Numbered from the stretch's first letter, positions 1-9,542 are shown. The stretch: DNA of 64,000 nucleotides from Lactiplantibacillus plantarum EGD-AQ4 (GCF_000463075.2 NZ_AVAQ01000001.1:310001-374000), one strand, 5' to 3'. Numbers and translations are program-made. The notes: generated by a model not told the origin, from the sequence alone.

Positions 1-1
1 C

Positions 2-733
2 AAAGTGCAGTCGCGTTCACGCATCAACTTGGTGGTCAGTAACGGCGCTAAACCGATGAGTTTTGGTAATTATGTCAATGATAATTATCATGACGTCCGT
101 CAAACGTTGATTTCGGCGGGATTTAAGGTCAAGGAGACGTACAGTACGTCATCAGTATCGGCTGGCCAAATTATCAGTCAAGATGTCGTTGCTGGTAGTC
201 GGGTCATGCCGACAGACACGACCGTCACGTTTACGGTCAGTGCCGGTAGTCGTTACGTCGAATTAAAGGATTTAACGGGTGAGAGTCGCGGCGATATTTT
301 GGATTACGCGCGGTCGAATGATTTGAATATTAATTTCAAGCAAGGTTATTCGAGTGAGCAGAAATCCGGCTATTCATTTGATCAAGATCCAGATGGTGGC
401 GGTAATGTTCGCACTGGTTCGACGGTGACGGTGACCATGTCGCGTGGATCAGATGATCATACGACGCCACCGAAGAACTTTTATGTCAAGTTGACGATTC
501 CATACAAGGCGTTGTCGACAAGTAGTACAGCGGCCAATGATGTGAAAATCTATCTGTATGATGATACCCACATGATTGAGTCCGTTTATCGTGATATTAC
601 CATCATGCGGTCGACTAAAATCAGCTTGCCATTTCAACTGACCGGTGACACGAAGGGGCGTTACCGGATTGTCCGCAACGGGGTTACGATTATGGAGAAA
701 AGCAATATTACCAGTGAAAATGCAACAAAATAA
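2..733 (+). CDS. prkC: PASTA-repeat Ser/Thr protein kinase, C-terminal part (5' truncated by window edge)
   Basis: Only the extracellular C-terminal end is present; the reading frame enters the window at base 2, so the GTG at base 5 is internal and not a start. Two complete PASTA units are visible, about residues 17-80 and 81-148, each ending in a strand of the VTFTVSAG / VTVTMSRG type, followed by a roughly 90-residue C-terminal extension rich in beta strands. In Firmicutes this protein is a membrane Ser/Thr kinase that senses peptidoglycan fragments through its PASTA repeats. The position directly ahead of rsgA and rpe is the usual prkC context. The kinase domain itself is not seen here. 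Confidence 0.88.
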   Translation, partial: KVQSRSRINLVVSNGAKPMSFGNYVNDNYHDVRQTLISAGFKVKETYSTSSVSAGQIISQDVVAGSRVMPTDTTVTFTVSAGSRYVELKDLTGESRGDILDYARSNDLNINFKQGYSSEQKSGYSFDQDPDGGGNVRTGSTVTVTMSRGSDDHTTPPKNFYVKLTIPYKALSTSSTAANDVKIYLYDDTHMIESVYRDITIMRSTKISLPFQLTGDTKGRYRIVRNGVTIMEKSNITSENATK

Positions 734-737
734 GTCG

Positions 738-764
738 AAGTCATGCGCAACGCATGACTTTTTT
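738..764 (+). terminator. Rho-independent terminator after prkC
   Basis: A 10-bp perfect stem (AAGTCATGCG at 738-747 with CGCATGACTT at 751-760), a 3-nt loop, and a run of six T to 764. It begins five bases after the prkC stop codon. Confidence 0.88.
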
Positions 765-772
765 GGTACAAT
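764..772 (+). promoter_or_regulatory. Candidate extended -10 promoter for rsgA
   Basis: TGG followed by TACAAT (767-772), directly after the terminator and about 45 bases ahead of the rsgA start. No good -35 is seen, as expected for an extended -10 element. Assigned by motif only. Confidence 0.4.
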
Positions 773-816
773 AGAGAAAGTGGACCGTACCAAATATAAA
801 ATAAGGTGGTGCTAAT

Positions 817-1713
817 TTGAAAATTGGACAAATTCGGCAATCCCTAAGCGGGTTCTATGACGTCTATGCGGATGGCCAAATGTATCGGACTCGGGCGCGG
901 GGCAATTTCCGAAAACGTAAGATTACGCCCCTCGTGGGTGATGTGGTGGAATTTGATGCCCCAACGCCTCAGGAAGGTTACGTGTTAAAAATTCGTGAGC
1001 GGCAAACCCAATTGGTGCGGCCGCCGGTAGCGAATGTTGATTTAGCCATCGTGGTGACTGCCACGACGGAACAGGAATTTTCAACCAACTTGCTTGATCG
1101 GCAATTAGTGGCGCTGGCTGTCGCAGGCATTGAACCGTTATTGTATTTCGCAAAAACAGATTTGTTGACGGATGCCGTCTATCAGGACCGACTGGCGTTA
1201 GCGGACGCTTATCGCAAAATTGGCTATCAAGTCATCTGTGAGCGTACCGCGTTTTCAGAATCGGCGTTGGCAGCGGTTAAGGCGGCGTTGACAGATCATG
1301 TTGCGGTCGTCATGGGCCAGACGGGGGCGGGTAAGTCGACCTTGCTCAACCACTTACAGCCGGGCTTAGATTTAGCGACCGGAGAAATTTCTCAGGCACT
1401 TAATCGTGGGAAACACACGACGCGTAAAGTCAGTTTGATTCCGATTGCAGATGGTCTAGTTGCCGATACACCGGGATTTTCATCGTACGAAGTCTTTGAT
1501 ATTGCGGCTAATGAACTAACCCATTACTTCCCAGAATTTGTCCGCCTGAGTGCGGATTGTAAGTATCGGGGGTGTGTGCACATTAACGAACCACAGTGTG
1601 CGGTCAAGCAAGCACTGGATGCCGGTGATATTTTGGCGAGTCGCTATGAAAATTATTTGCAGTTTTATGAAACGATTAAAAATAAAAAAGTTGTTTATAA
1701 CAAGAAAAAATAA
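817..1713 (+). CDS. rsgA: Ribosome small-subunit-dependent GTPase A (first copy)
   Basis: A 298-residue circularly permuted GTPase that helps late maturation of the 30S subunit. The order seen is: N-terminal OB fold (about 1-70), G4 motif AKTD (112-115), P-loop GQTGAGKST (167-175), DTPG (217-220), and a C-terminal zinc-binding set C248, C253, H255, C261. The start is TTG at 817, eight bases after AAGGTGG. It lies between prkC and rpe, the usual Firmicute order. A second, longer RsgA is encoded at 58404-59462, so this organism has two copies; this one is the syntenic housekeeping copy. Confidence 0.95.
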   Translation: MKIGQIRQSLSGFYDVYADGQMYRTRARGNFRKRKITPLVGDVVEFDAPTPQEGYVLKIRERQTQLVRPPVANVDLAIVVTATTEQEFSTNLLDRQLVALAVAGIEPLLYFAKTDLLTDAVYQDRLALADAYRKIGYQVICERTAFSESALAAVKAALTDHVAVVMGQTGAGKSTLLNHLQPGLDLATGEISQALNRGKHTTRKVSLIPIADGLVADTPGFSSYEVFDIAANELTHYFPEFVRLSADCKYRGCVHINEPQCAVKQALDAGDILASRYENYLQFYETIKNKKVVYNKKK

Positions 1714-1730
1714 AAAAGTGAGTGAGATTA

Positions 1731-2384
1731 ATGATTAAAGTTGCCCCTTCAATTTTAAGTGCAGATTTTGCAAACCTACAACGTGATGTTAAGATGGCCG
1801 AAAATGCCGGTGCGGATGCCTTGCATATCGACGTCATGGATGGCCAATTCGTGCCGAACTTATCCTTTGGTATGGGGACGGTCGCAGACTTACGACCCGT
1901 CACGTCATTGATGTTGGATTGTCATTTGATGATTATGGAACCAGAACGGTTTGTCGGTCAGTTTGCCAAAGCTGGTGCGGACTTGATTGGTGTGCACGTT
2001 GAAAGTACGCGCCACATTTACCACGCCTTACAACTGATCAAAGATGCAGGTGTCAAGGCTGAAGTGGTCGTCAATCCTGGCACCCCACTTAATATGATTA
2101 CTGACTTACTTCCATTAGTAGACCAAGTTTTGATTATGACTGTCAACCCTGGTTTTGGTGGCCAACATTTTCTAGACCGGATGGTTGCTAAGATTGCGGC
2201 GTTGAACGAAATCAAGCAACAACAGGGCTATCAATTCGATATCGAGGTCGATGGTGGTATCAATGATCAGACAGTCAAAGCTTGCTACGACGCTGGTGCA
2301 ACGGTTGCAGTGGCCGGTTCCTACGTCTACAATAGTACGGATCCAGCGCAACGGATTCAAGATTTGAAGGTGGCGACCAATTAA
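1731..2384 (+). CDS. rpe: Ribulose-phosphate 3-epimerase
   Basis: A 217-residue TIM-barrel enzyme interconverting D-ribulose 5-phosphate and D-xylulose 5-phosphate in the pentose phosphate / phosphoketolase pathway. Family motifs seen: APSILSADF at the N-terminus, the metal-site motif DVMDGQFVPN, the HLM strand, and the phosphate-binding GFGGQ and DGGI segments. ATG 1731 was preferred over an in-frame GTG at 1722 because it gives the usual MIKVAPSIL beginning. It starts 17 bases after rsgA and its stop overlaps the thiN start, so the genes are likely co-transcribed. Confidence 0.95.
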   Translation: MIKVAPSILSADFANLQRDVKMAENAGADALHIDVMDGQFVPNLSFGMGTVADLRPVTSLMLDCHLMIMEPERFVGQFAKAGADLIGVHVESTRHIYHALQLIKDAGVKAEVVVNPGTPLNMITDLLPLVDQVLIMTVNPGFGGQHFLDRMVAKIAALNEIKQQQGYQFDIEVDGGINDQTVKACYDAGATVAVAGSYVYNSTDPAQRIQDLKVATN

Positions 2385-3040
2385 TGGCGACCATCATTAA
2401 TTTATTAGTGGGCGGGCCGACTGCCAACTATCCGGCTGATTTGACGGCGATCCCAGGTGACTGGGTCGGTGCAGACCGGGGGGCGTTGCGACTTGTTAAA
2501 CGTGGCATTCAGCCGGTGATGGTCGTTGGTGATTTTGATTCAATCGATGAAGCGGAATTACAGACGGTCAAGCAGGCGTTGGCAGGGACGATTATCGTCA
2601 AACCCGACCAGGACCACACCGATACCCAGTTGGCGGTCAAGTCGATCTTTGAACAGTTAAACCCAACGGCCGTGCATATTTATGGCGCTACCGGGGGCCG
2701 TTTAGACCATCTCTTAGCAAATTTGTGGCTGGTTTTAGACCCCGTCTTTCGCCAGTGGGCACCCCAAATCAAATTGATCGATAAGCAGAACAGTGTGCAA
2801 TTCTTTTTGCCCGGTGACTATGAGATTCAAAAGGAAGCGGACAAAAAATATCTGGCGTTCGTGCCGATGATGCCGATGCACTTGACGTTGTCGGATGAAA
2901 AATACCAGCTGAAAGCTGCTCATAATGATTATCCAATCTCGTGGGCTAGTAACGAGTTTAGTGGTGATACCGGCCACTTCAGCTTTGATGCGGGTGTTTT
3001 AGCGGTGATTCAAAGTAAGGATGACCAGGTGAGTGATTAG
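2384..3040 (+). CDS. thiN: Thiamine pyrophosphokinase
   Basis: A 218-residue protein that transfers pyrophosphate from ATP to thiamine, giving thiamine diphosphate, the cofactor of phosphoketolase and pyruvate-using enzymes. Family motifs: GADRGA near residue 31, VVGDFDSID near 47, and the acidic DQDHTDTQLAVK near 74. The ATG overlaps the rpe stop (TTAATGG), suggesting translational coupling. It is the last gene of the rsgA-rpe-thiN group, followed by a strong terminator. Confidence 0.93.
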   Translation: MATIINLLVGGPTANYPADLTAIPGDWVGADRGALRLVKRGIQPVMVVGDFDSIDEAELQTVKQALAGTIIVKPDQDHTDTQLAVKSIFEQLNPTAVHIYGATGGRLDHLLANLWLVLDPVFRQWAPQIKLIDKQNSVQFFLPGDYEIQKEADKKYLAFVPMMPMHLTLSDEKYQLKAAHNDYPISWASNEFSGDTGHFSFDAGVLAVIQSKDDQVSD

Positions 3041-3154
3041 GCGCTGCTTGGAAGTCTTGAGCGTGGCTACCCTGGCATTTCTTTAATTGAAATTTCCAAG
3101 TCTTTCAGAAAACTTGAACAGTGTTACTGAAAAAGAATCAATCAGATTACCATG

Positions 3155-3206
3155 AAAAGAGGACCAGGTTGGCCGTTGCAAACAACGACTAACCTGGTCC
3201 TCTTTT
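3155..3206 (+). terminator. Long stem-loop terminator after thiN
   Basis: A perfect 16-bp stem (3155-3170 with 3191-3206) begins AAAAGAGGACC and ends GGTCCTCTTTT. The 20-nt loop has its own 5-bp hairpin (CGTTG 3174-3178 / CAACG 3183-3187). With A and T runs on both sides it could act in both directions. It lies 115 bases after thiN. Confidence 0.85.
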
Positions 3207-3264
3207 GAGAACTAAAATTATAAACTTTATAAAAAAATGGTCGTGACAACCAAATTTCAGGTAA

Positions 3265-3299
3265 CAAAAAACGCCAGTCACAAAAAAATTGTGGTGGCG
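3265..3299 (-). terminator. Terminator of rpmB
   Basis: Read on the minus strand: a hairpin with arms at 3272-3283 and 3289-3299 (CGCCA..CACAA type, one small bulge) followed by six T (3266-3271 on the plus strand as A). It starts about ten bases past the rpmB stop. Confidence 0.75.
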
Positions 3300-3309
3300 A
3301 TTTGCTGCG

Positions 3310-3495
3310 CTAAACGCGCGTAACTTTACCTGATTTCAAAGTCCGAGCTGAAACCCAAACCTTCTTTGGTTTACCATCAACTAAAATGCGAACTTTTTGC
3401 AAGTTAGCTTTCCAGCTGCGGCGGCTGTGGTTTAAAGCGTGGGAACGCGTGTTACCAAAGTGCGTCCGCTTGCCTGTAACGTAGTCTTTTGCCAT
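3310..3495 (-). CDS. rpmB: 50S ribosomal protein L28
   Basis: A 61-residue, very basic protein with the L28 beginning [11 protein letters not shown] and the R-S-W-K-A-N-L core, ending in a lysine/arginine-rich tail. Full length for the bacterial family. On the minus strand GGAGG lies nine bases ahead of the ATG. It is a single-gene unit facing away from the asp23-like gene, the same isolated arrangement found in many Firmicutes. Confidence 0.96.
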   Translation of the reverse strand: MAKDYVTGKRTHFGNTRSHALNHSRRSWKANLQKVRILVDGKPKKVWVSARTLKSGKVTRV

Positions 3496-3677
3496 GTTGA
3501 TCTGCCTCCTTCGGTAATCATTGATAAAAGGTCGTCTTTATCATTCACTAGAATAATTTATCATAGATTAATGAAGGTTGCAATACATTTCTATCAAGTA
3601 ATTTTACTTTACTGCTAAATTCCCAGTTTCCGGGCTTTCAATAAGCAGTCGCTTAATTTTTCTTTCAAGAGTGGTTG

Positions 3678-3686
3678 TGCTATGAT
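3678..3686 (+). promoter_or_regulatory. Candidate extended -10 promoter for the asp23-like gene
   Basis: TGC followed by TATGAT (3681-3686), 43 bases before the ATG at 3730. The -35 region is poor, so this is called as an extended -10 element only. Confidence 0.4.
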
Positions 3687-3729
3687 AAACTATCGTAAAT
3701 GAACGCGTTAAAACAAGGAGGCTATTTTC

Positions 3730-4092
3730 ATGGCTGTCAAAATCAAAACCCAATTTGGAACCATTGATATTGATAATGATGTTATCGCGACGGTCGTTGG
3801 GGGCGCTGCAACGGATAACTACGGTGTTGTCGGTATGGCAAGTCGCAACCAGATCCGTGATAACGTTAATGAAATTTTACGCCGCGAAAACTATGCGCGC
3901 GGTGTGGTTGTTCGCCAAGAGGATAATGGGGTGGCAATTGATGTCAACATTATCGTCAGTTATGGGACCAAAATTTCAGAAGTCTCACGCAATGTCCAAG
4001 CCAAGGTCAAATATAACTTACAAAACATGCTTGGCGTTACGGCCAATTCGGTCAACGTCATTGTCCAAGGTGTCCGGGTAATGAACGACTAA
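3730..4092 (+). CDS. Asp23/Gls24 family envelope stress protein (YloU-like)
   Basis: A 120-residue soluble protein of the Asp23/Gls24 family (Bacillus YloU type). Visible family features: the N-terminal strand IKTQFGTIDIDNDV, the VVGMAS segment, and the C-terminal pattern VIVQGVRVMND. GGAGG lies eight bases ahead of the ATG. The gene is followed after 36 bases by the DAK2 protein, the conserved yloU-yloV pair. The molecular function is not established; Asp23 relatives sit near the membrane and relate to cell-wall homeostasis. Confidence 0.88.
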   Translation: MAVKIKTQFGTIDIDNDVIATVVGGAATDNYGVVGMASRNQIRDNVNEILRRENYARGVVVRQEDNGVAIDVNIIVSYGTKISEVSRNVQAKVKYNLQNMLGVTANSVNVIVQGVRVMND

Positions 4093-4128
4093 ATTGAAGT
4101 TGGTGGAAGCCAAGGAGGAATTTTGAAA

Positions 4129-5835
4129 TTGAAAATCACCACGATTACTAATCTTGAATTTGGCAAAATGGTGCAAGCGGCGTCACAAAAGCTGAGCCAA
4201 CGTGCTGAATTTATTAATTCTTTGAACGTCTTTCCGGTACCAGATGGTGATACCGGGACTAATATGAGTCTATCGATGGCCAGCGGTGCCAAGTATGAAC
4301 GTGAAGAAACCAGTACCAAAGTCGGCGATTTAGCGTCAGCGTTAGCTAAGGGACTCTTAATGGGTGCTCGCGGCAACTCTGGGGTTATTTTATCGCAAAT
4401 TTTTCGCGGCTTTTCAAAGGCGGTTGCTGATAAAGACGTCTTAACAGCGAACGATTTGTCTGATGCGCTCGCTGCAGGTGCTCAGACCGCCTATAAGGCC
4501 GTTATGAAGCCTACTGAAGGAACAATTCTAACAGTGATTCGTAAAGCTGCTGGTGCCGGTAAAGAGGCCGTTAAAACGACCGATGATATTTGTGAAGTGA
4601 TGGACGCTGTGGTTACTGCTGCTGAGGCGGCATTAAAATCAACGCCAGACCTTTTGCCTGTCTTAAAACAGGTCGGTGTCGTTGATTCTGGTGGTCAAGG
4701 GTTGACCTTTGTCCTAGAAGCCTTCAGCGACTCACTGAGTGGTAAGGTCGATGAATCGCAAGACTACGTACCGGACGATGCCGAAATGGACTCAATGATC
4801 GATGCTGCTCATCATCAGAGTGTTCAGGGTCAATTAGATCCGAACGATATCAAGTACGGTTACTGTACTGAAATCATGGTTCGAATTGGTGATGGTAAGT
4901 TAGTTGATCATAAGTTTGACTACGATACCTTTTACAATTACTTAGCCCAACTCGGTGACTCATTGTTAGTCATTAACGACGATGAAATCGTCAAGGTCCA
5001 CGTCCACACGGAACATCCTGGTGATGTTATGACTTGGGGCCAACGTTTTGGTGCCCTCATCAAGGTTAAAGTGGACAACATGCGGCTTCAACAAGAAACC
5101 ATCATGGAACATGATAAAGAAAGTGAAGCGCAAGCAACTGCGGAACAAGCGATGCCAGCCCAACCAAAAGTTGATATGCACGGTTATGCCATTATTTCTG
5201 TTTCATCTGGTGACGGTATCGGCAAGCTGTTCAAGGGCCTCGGCGTCACTGACATTATCGCTGGTGGGCAGACGATGAACCCAAGTACGGCGGATATCGT
5301 CAAGGCTGTCAACGACAGTGGTGCCAAGCAGGCGTTAGTCTTGCCAAATAATAAAAATATCTTCTTAGCGGCTGAACAGGCAGCAGAAGTTGCTGACGTT
5401 CCGGTTAAGATCATTCACAGTCAGACCATTTCACAAGGGATGACTGCAATGTTGGCCTTCAATGCGGAAGCTAGCCTTGAAGATAACCAGGCAGCGATGG
5501 AAGAGACTTTGAGCACGGTGGTTAGTGGTCAAGTGACTCATGCGGTGCGTGACACCACCATCGATGGTTTGGCAATCAAGAAGGATGATTACATGGGCTT
5601 AGTTGATGGCAAGATCGTTATCACGAACCCTGACCGCGATACGGCGGCATTAGATATGGTTAAAGCAATGCTGGATGAAGATAGTGAACTTGTCACGATC
5701 ATTTATGGTCAGGATGCAACCAAGGCGGATGCCGATAAATTAGCAGCCAAAGTGCAAGACCTGGATGATGAGTTAGAGATTGAAATTCATGAGGGTGACC
5801 AGCCGGTTTATCCATTCCTCGTATCAGTTGAATAG
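4129..5835 (+). CDS. fakA: DAK2-domain fatty acid kinase, FakA-like (YloV)
   Basis: A 568-residue protein with an N-terminal DAK2 (dihydroxyacetone-kinase-like) nucleotide domain carrying NVFPVPDGDTGTNM, the Mg-ATP motif, and MGARGNSGVI, a middle domain and a C-terminal EDD-like region (about 360-568). In Firmicutes, FakA with a DegV-type FakB phosphorylates exogenous fatty acids to acyl phosphates that enter PlsX/PlsY lipid synthesis, which fits plsX being close by. No fakB is seen here. Start choice: TTG 4129 is ten bases from GGAGG; TTG 4123 is only four bases away and would add two residues. Confidence 0.87.
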   Translation: MKITTITNLEFGKMVQAASQKLSQRAEFINSLNVFPVPDGDTGTNMSLSMASGAKYEREETSTKVGDLASALAKGLLMGARGNSGVILSQIFRGFSKAVADKDVLTANDLSDALAAGAQTAYKAVMKPTEGTILTVIRKAAGAGKEAVKTTDDICEVMDAVVTAAEAALKSTPDLLPVLKQVGVVDSGGQGLTFVLEAFSDSLSGKVDESQDYVPDDAEMDSMIDAAHHQSVQGQLDPNDIKYGYCTEIMVRIGDGKLVDHKFDYDTFYNYLAQLGDSLLVINDDEIVKVHVHTEHPGDVMTWGQRFGALIKVKVDNMRLQQETIMEHDKESEAQATAEQAMPAQPKVDMHGYAIISVSSGDGIGKLFKGLGVTDIIAGGQTMNPSTADIVKAVNDSGAKQALVLPNNKNIFLAAEQAAEVADVPVKIIHSQTISQGMTAMLAFNAEASLEDNQAAMEETLSTVVSGQVTHAVRDTTIDGLAIKKDDYMGLVDGKIVITNPDRDTAALDMVKAMLDEDSELVTIIYGQDATKADADKLAAKVQDLDDELEIEIHEGDQPVYPFLVSVE

Positions 5836-5922
5836 TAATATTCGTAAAAATAGGGCTTGGCAGTGATGCTGGGGCCTGTTTTTGTTCAATCAACCGTTGT
5901 ACTGAGCGTAAAACTGATTTTT

Positions 5923-5931
5923 TGGTATAAT
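5923..5931 (+). promoter_or_regulatory. Candidate extended -10 promoter ahead of recG
   Basis: TGG plus a consensus TATAAT (5926-5931), 152 bases ahead of the recG start. No convincing -35. The leader between it and recG shows no clear structure. Confidence 0.45.
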
Positions 5932-6082
5932 AATGATGATTGACTGTTATTTGGGATACGCTTTTGGTCGTGTCTAAGCGTAAGCCGCAGTCCGTGGCAG
6001 TAACATGGAAACGACCAATGCATGAGGCGGTCTCCACGATGACGGCAGATTTTGAGTTTGGTAGAAAGGTGGGTGGCCAAGC

Positions 6083-8122
6083 GTGGTACAACAATTGAAC
6101 GATGCAGTCGCAACGTTAAGCGGTGTCGGTCCAACCCGTCAGAAGGCCCTGGCAGCCCTCGGCATTAATACGATTGCGGATTTGTTGACCTATTATCCGT
6201 TTCGTTATGAAGATCTCCAAGTCAAAGATGTGAATGAAATTGCGGATCAGGAGAAGGTTACCCTCAAAGGTACGGTGGCTTCTGAGCCGGTCTTGGCGCG
6301 GTTTGGTCGCAAGAAAAATCGCTTGAATTTTCGCCTGCTGATTGACCACGATGTCTACATGGTCACTTTTTTTAATCAACCTTATCTGATGAAACAGATT
6401 GAAACGGGGCAAGACTTGGCGGTTTATGGGAAGTGGGATGCGACGCGCAGTAGTTTGACTGGAATGAAAATTATCAATCCTAATAATGCGGACTCAGCGT
6501 TTGGCTCGATTTATCCTGCTAGTAAGTCCGTTAAGCAGGGGACGATTCAAAAATTAATCAAACAGGCGTATGACAGCTACGCGCCGGTCATTACCGACAT
6601 CGTGCCAGAGCCGTTGCGCAAAAAGTATCGTTTGTTACCTCGGCGGCAGATGATTCATGATATGCACTTTCCAGCCAGTCAAGCAGATTCGACTGCGGCC
6701 CGGCGTTCAGCGACCTACGAAGAATTTTTGCTGTTTCAAATGCAAATGCAAGCGTTGAAGCAGTCGGACGCAACGACGGATGGTATTGCGATTGCCTATG
6801 ACAATTCACGGCTGAAAGCGTTCATCAAGACGTTACCATTTGAACTGACGCGCGCGCAAAAACGGGTCGTCAACGAAATCTGTTTAGATTTGAAATCGCC
6901 GAAGCATATGAACCGGCTGTTGCAAGGTGACGTTGGTTCCGGGAAGACGATTGTGGCGGCTATCGTCATGTACGCAGCGATTACGGCAGGTTATCAAGCA
7001 GCGTTGATGGCCCCAACCGAAATCTTGGCGGAACAGCATGCCAATAATTTGGCAAAAGTTTTTGCCGACACGGACGTTAACGTTGCGTTGTTGACGGGTG
7101 CGACCAAACCAGCTGCCAGGAAAACACTCTTAGCAGCTTTGGCAGCTGGTGAAATCAATCTGTTGATTGGGACGCACGCACTGATCCAAGATGGTGTCGA
7201 GTATGCCAACCTGGGACTGGTGATTACTGATGAGCAACACCGCTTTGGGGTCAACCAACGAGCGGCCTTCCGTCAAAAAGGTGGTCAGCCTGATACGCTC
7301 GCAATGACGGCGACTCCGATTCCGCGGACCCTGGCAATTACCGCGTATGGTGAAATGGACGTTTCAGAAATTGACGAGTTACCTGCTGGTCGGCAACCGA
7401 TTCAAACGACGTGGGTTCGCAGCAACCAGGCCAACTCTGCGTTGAGTTTTGTTCATCAACAAATTGACAATGGCTCGCAAGCATACGTGGTCACGCCGCT
7501 GATTGAAGAATCGGAGACGTTAGACGTGAAGAATGCCGAAGCGCTATCTGCGAACTTGCAAGATTATTTTGGCTCGCAGGTCAAAGTGGGATTGCTACAC
7601 GGTCGCATGAAACCGGAAGAAAAAGAAGCGGTGATGGCGGCGTTCAAAGCCAATGAGATTCAATTGCTCGTCTCGACGACGGTCATCGAAGTCGGTGTGG
7701 ATGTCAAAAATGCGACGATCATGATGATTTATGATGCCGACCGGTTTGGTTTGGCCCAGCTTCACCAGTTGCGTGGTCGGGTCGGTCGGGGGACCCAGGC
7801 GTCTTACTGTATTTTAGTGGCGGACCCGAAAAATCAGCAGGGCATCGAACGGATGCAAATCATGACCAAGACGACCAATGGGTTTGTGCTCGCCCAAAAG
7901 GACTTAGAACTGCGGGGTGCTGGGGATGTCTTAGGCGTCAAACAATCCGGCATGCCGGCGTTCAAGGTTGGCGACCCGATTGCGGATTTGACCGTCTTAC
8001 AAGTGGCACAACAGGATGCCCACGCCATTGTTCAGCGACCAAACTGGCAGGATGAACCTGAGAACCAGGCGCTAGCGACGTATTTGAGTGCCAAGCTAGC
8101 AGCAGTAGGAACACTTGATTAA
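6083..8122 (+). CDS. recG: ATP-dependent DNA helicase RecG
   Basis: A 679-residue branch-migration helicase that reverses stalled replication forks. An N-terminal helix-hairpin/OB wedge domain (about 1-240, with LSGVGPTRQKAL at 14-25) precedes a superfamily 2 motor with Walker A GDVGSGKT (282-289), the DEQH box (383-386), TATPIPRT, and the motif VI region QLRGRVGRG, then the RecG C-terminal hook (about 600-679). The GTG start follows AAAGGTGG. The length is normal. It is followed by plsX, a common lactobacillar order. Confidence 0.96.
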   Translation: MVQQLNDAVATLSGVGPTRQKALAALGINTIADLLTYYPFRYEDLQVKDVNEIADQEKVTLKGTVASEPVLARFGRKKNRLNFRLLIDHDVYMVTFFNQPYLMKQIETGQDLAVYGKWDATRSSLTGMKIINPNNADSAFGSIYPASKSVKQGTIQKLIKQAYDSYAPVITDIVPEPLRKKYRLLPRRQMIHDMHFPASQADSTAARRSATYEEFLLFQMQMQALKQSDATTDGIAIAYDNSRLKAFIKTLPFELTRAQKRVVNEICLDLKSPKHMNRLLQGDVGSGKTIVAAIVMYAAITAGYQAALMAPTEILAEQHANNLAKVFADTDVNVALLTGATKPAARKTLLAALAAGEINLLIGTHALIQDGVEYANLGLVITDEQHRFGVNQRAAFRQKGGQPDTLAMTATPIPRTLAITAYGEMDVSEIDELPAGRQPIQTTWVRSNQANSALSFVHQQIDNGSQAYVVTPLIEESETLDVKNAEALSANLQDYFGSQVKVGLLHGRMKPEEKEAVMAAFKANEIQLLVSTTVIEVGVDVKNATIMMIYDADRFGLAQLHQLRGRVGRGTQASYCILVADPKNQQGIERMQIMTKTTNGFVLAQKDLELRGAGDVLGVKQSGMPAFKVGDPIADLTVLQVAQQDAHAIVQRPNWQDEPENQALATYLSAKLAAVGTLD

Positions 8123-8162
8123 CAAACAAATCGCGTACCGTGATGAGAGGAATGGTGACATA

Positions 8163-9209
8163 ATGATTAAAATTGCGATTGATGCTATGGGTGGCGATTA
8201 CGCGCCTAACGCAGTGATTGAAGGGGTTGAACAGGCTCGGGACTTATTTGAGGATACGGTCTTTTTACTCTATGGGCAACGAGATGTAATTAATGCCCAA
8301 CTGAAAAACCGTGACCGGATTCAGATTATCAACGCTGATGAAGTGATTACGATGGAAGATGAACCGGTTCGAGCAGTTCGCCGAAAAAAGCACTCGTCAA
8401 TCGTGATGGCGGCCCAAGCGGTCAAAGATGGGCAAGCAGACGCCTTCTTCTCCGCTGGTAATTCGGGAGCAGTGCTGGCAGCTGGATTATTCATTGTCGG
8501 CCGAATCAAAGGAATCGACCGGCCAGGACTCGTGACCGTTTTGCCGGTCGTCCGCAACGCCAACCAGTCTAACTTTGTCATGATGGATATCGGGGCGAAC
8601 GCAGACAGTAAGCCACTGAACCTCCAACAATACGGTGTCTTGGGCAGTTACTACGCTGAACGGATGATGCAGGCTAAACACCCACGGGTCGCTTTATTGA
8701 ACAACGGGACTGAGGACGATAAGGGGAACAAAGTGCACAAGGCAGCCTTTGAACTCCTTTCCCAAACGGAAGGCGTCAACTTTGTTGGTAACGTTGAATC
8801 GCGCGACTTGTTGAACGGGGTGGCGGATGTCGTCGTCACTGACGGGTTCACTGGTAACGCAGTCTTGAAAAGCATCGAAGGGACCGCGCGCTCAATGTTG
8901 GGTCTCGTGAAGGATGCGGTCTACAATACTGGGATTAGCGGCAAACTGGGCGGCTTACTCCTCAAGAACGGGTTCAACGAGATTCGCTCACAAATGGACT
9001 ACTCACAATACGGTGGTGCCGTACTGTTGGGTTTAAAAGCACCAGTAGTCAAGACGCATGGCTCCAGTAAAGCGCCGACGATCGTTAATACGATCCGGCA
9101 AATTCGGCAGATGGTCAGCACCGATATTGTGCCGGGAGTCGCGGAATATTTTGCAAATCAACAGGCTAATCAGCAAGCAAGTGTAGACAATCCTGCTGAA
9201 AACGATTAG
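8163..9209 (+). CDS. plsX: Phosphate acyltransferase PlsX
   Basis: A 348-residue enzyme converting acyl-ACP and phosphate to acyl phosphate, the substrate of PlsY in phosphatidic acid synthesis. Motifs: IAIDAMGGDYAPN at the start, KKHSSI, SAGNSGAVLA and VVVTDGFTGN. The ATG at 8163 was chosen over an upstream in-frame TTG at 8115, because GAGAGGAA sits at the right distance and the protein then begins with the family's MIKIAIDAMGG. Downstream acpP supplies the acyl carrier; both are closed by the terminator at 9510. Confidence 0.95.
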   Translation: MIKIAIDAMGGDYAPNAVIEGVEQARDLFEDTVFLLYGQRDVINAQLKNRDRIQIINADEVITMEDEPVRAVRRKKHSSIVMAAQAVKDGQADAFFSAGNSGAVLAAGLFIVGRIKGIDRPGLVTVLPVVRNANQSNFVMMDIGANADSKPLNLQQYGVLGSYYAERMMQAKHPRVALLNNGTEDDKGNKVHKAAFELLSQTEGVNFVGNVESRDLLNGVADVVVTDGFTGNAVLKSIEGTARSMLGLVKDAVYNTGISGKLGGLLLKNGFNEIRSQMDYSQYGGAVLLGLKAPVVKTHGSSKAPTIVNTIRQIRQMVSTDIVPGVAEYFANQQANQQASVDNPAEND

Positions 9210-9247
9210 AATACTTTAGTGAATTCAAGTTAGTGAGGGATTTTTAC

Positions 9248-9493
9248 ATGACGAAAGAAGAAATTTTCGATAAAATTGCGGATATCATTGCTGATCGGTT
9301 CGAAGTTGATAAGGCAACGATTACCAACAGCATGAACTTGCAAACCGATTTGGATGCTGATTCCATTGATTTTGTCGAGTTTGTACTCGAATTAGAAGAT
9401 ACTTTTGGTAGTGAAATTTCAGATGAAGATGCTGAAAAGCTATCAACGGTCGGTGAAGTGGTCGATTACGTGGCTGCTCATCAAGCTAAATAA
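9248..9493 (+). CDS. acpP: Acyl carrier protein (copy next to plsX)
   Basis: An 81-residue acidic four-helix protein. The attachment serine for 4'-phosphopantetheine lies in DADSIDFVEF. ATG 9248 was preferred over GTG 9233 because GAGGG lies eight bases ahead of it. A second ACP is encoded inside the fab cluster at 47217-47465 and differs at the attachment motif (DSLD). This copy, between plsX and rnc, probably serves phospholipid synthesis as well as elongation. The split of duties is an inference. Confidence 0.93.
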   Translation: MTKEEIFDKIADIIADRFEVDKATITNSMNLQTDLDADSIDFVEFVLELEDTFGSEISDEDAEKLSTVGEVVDYVAAHQAK

Positions 9494-9509
9494 GACGATT
9501 CGCCTTAAG

Positions 9510-9542
9510 AACAGGTATGCGATGTGCAGCGTACCTGTTTTT
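9510..9542 (+). terminator. Terminator after acpP
   Basis: An 11-bp stem with one G-U pair (AACAGGTATGC 9510-9520 / GCGTACCTGTT 9529-9539), an 8-nt loop, and a T run to 9542. Confidence 0.87.

Noticed and set aside
5699-6094. 131-codon minus-strand ORF between the fakA-like gene and recG
   Set aside because: It overlaps coding sequence and the recG promoter region; no ribosome-binding site or domain.
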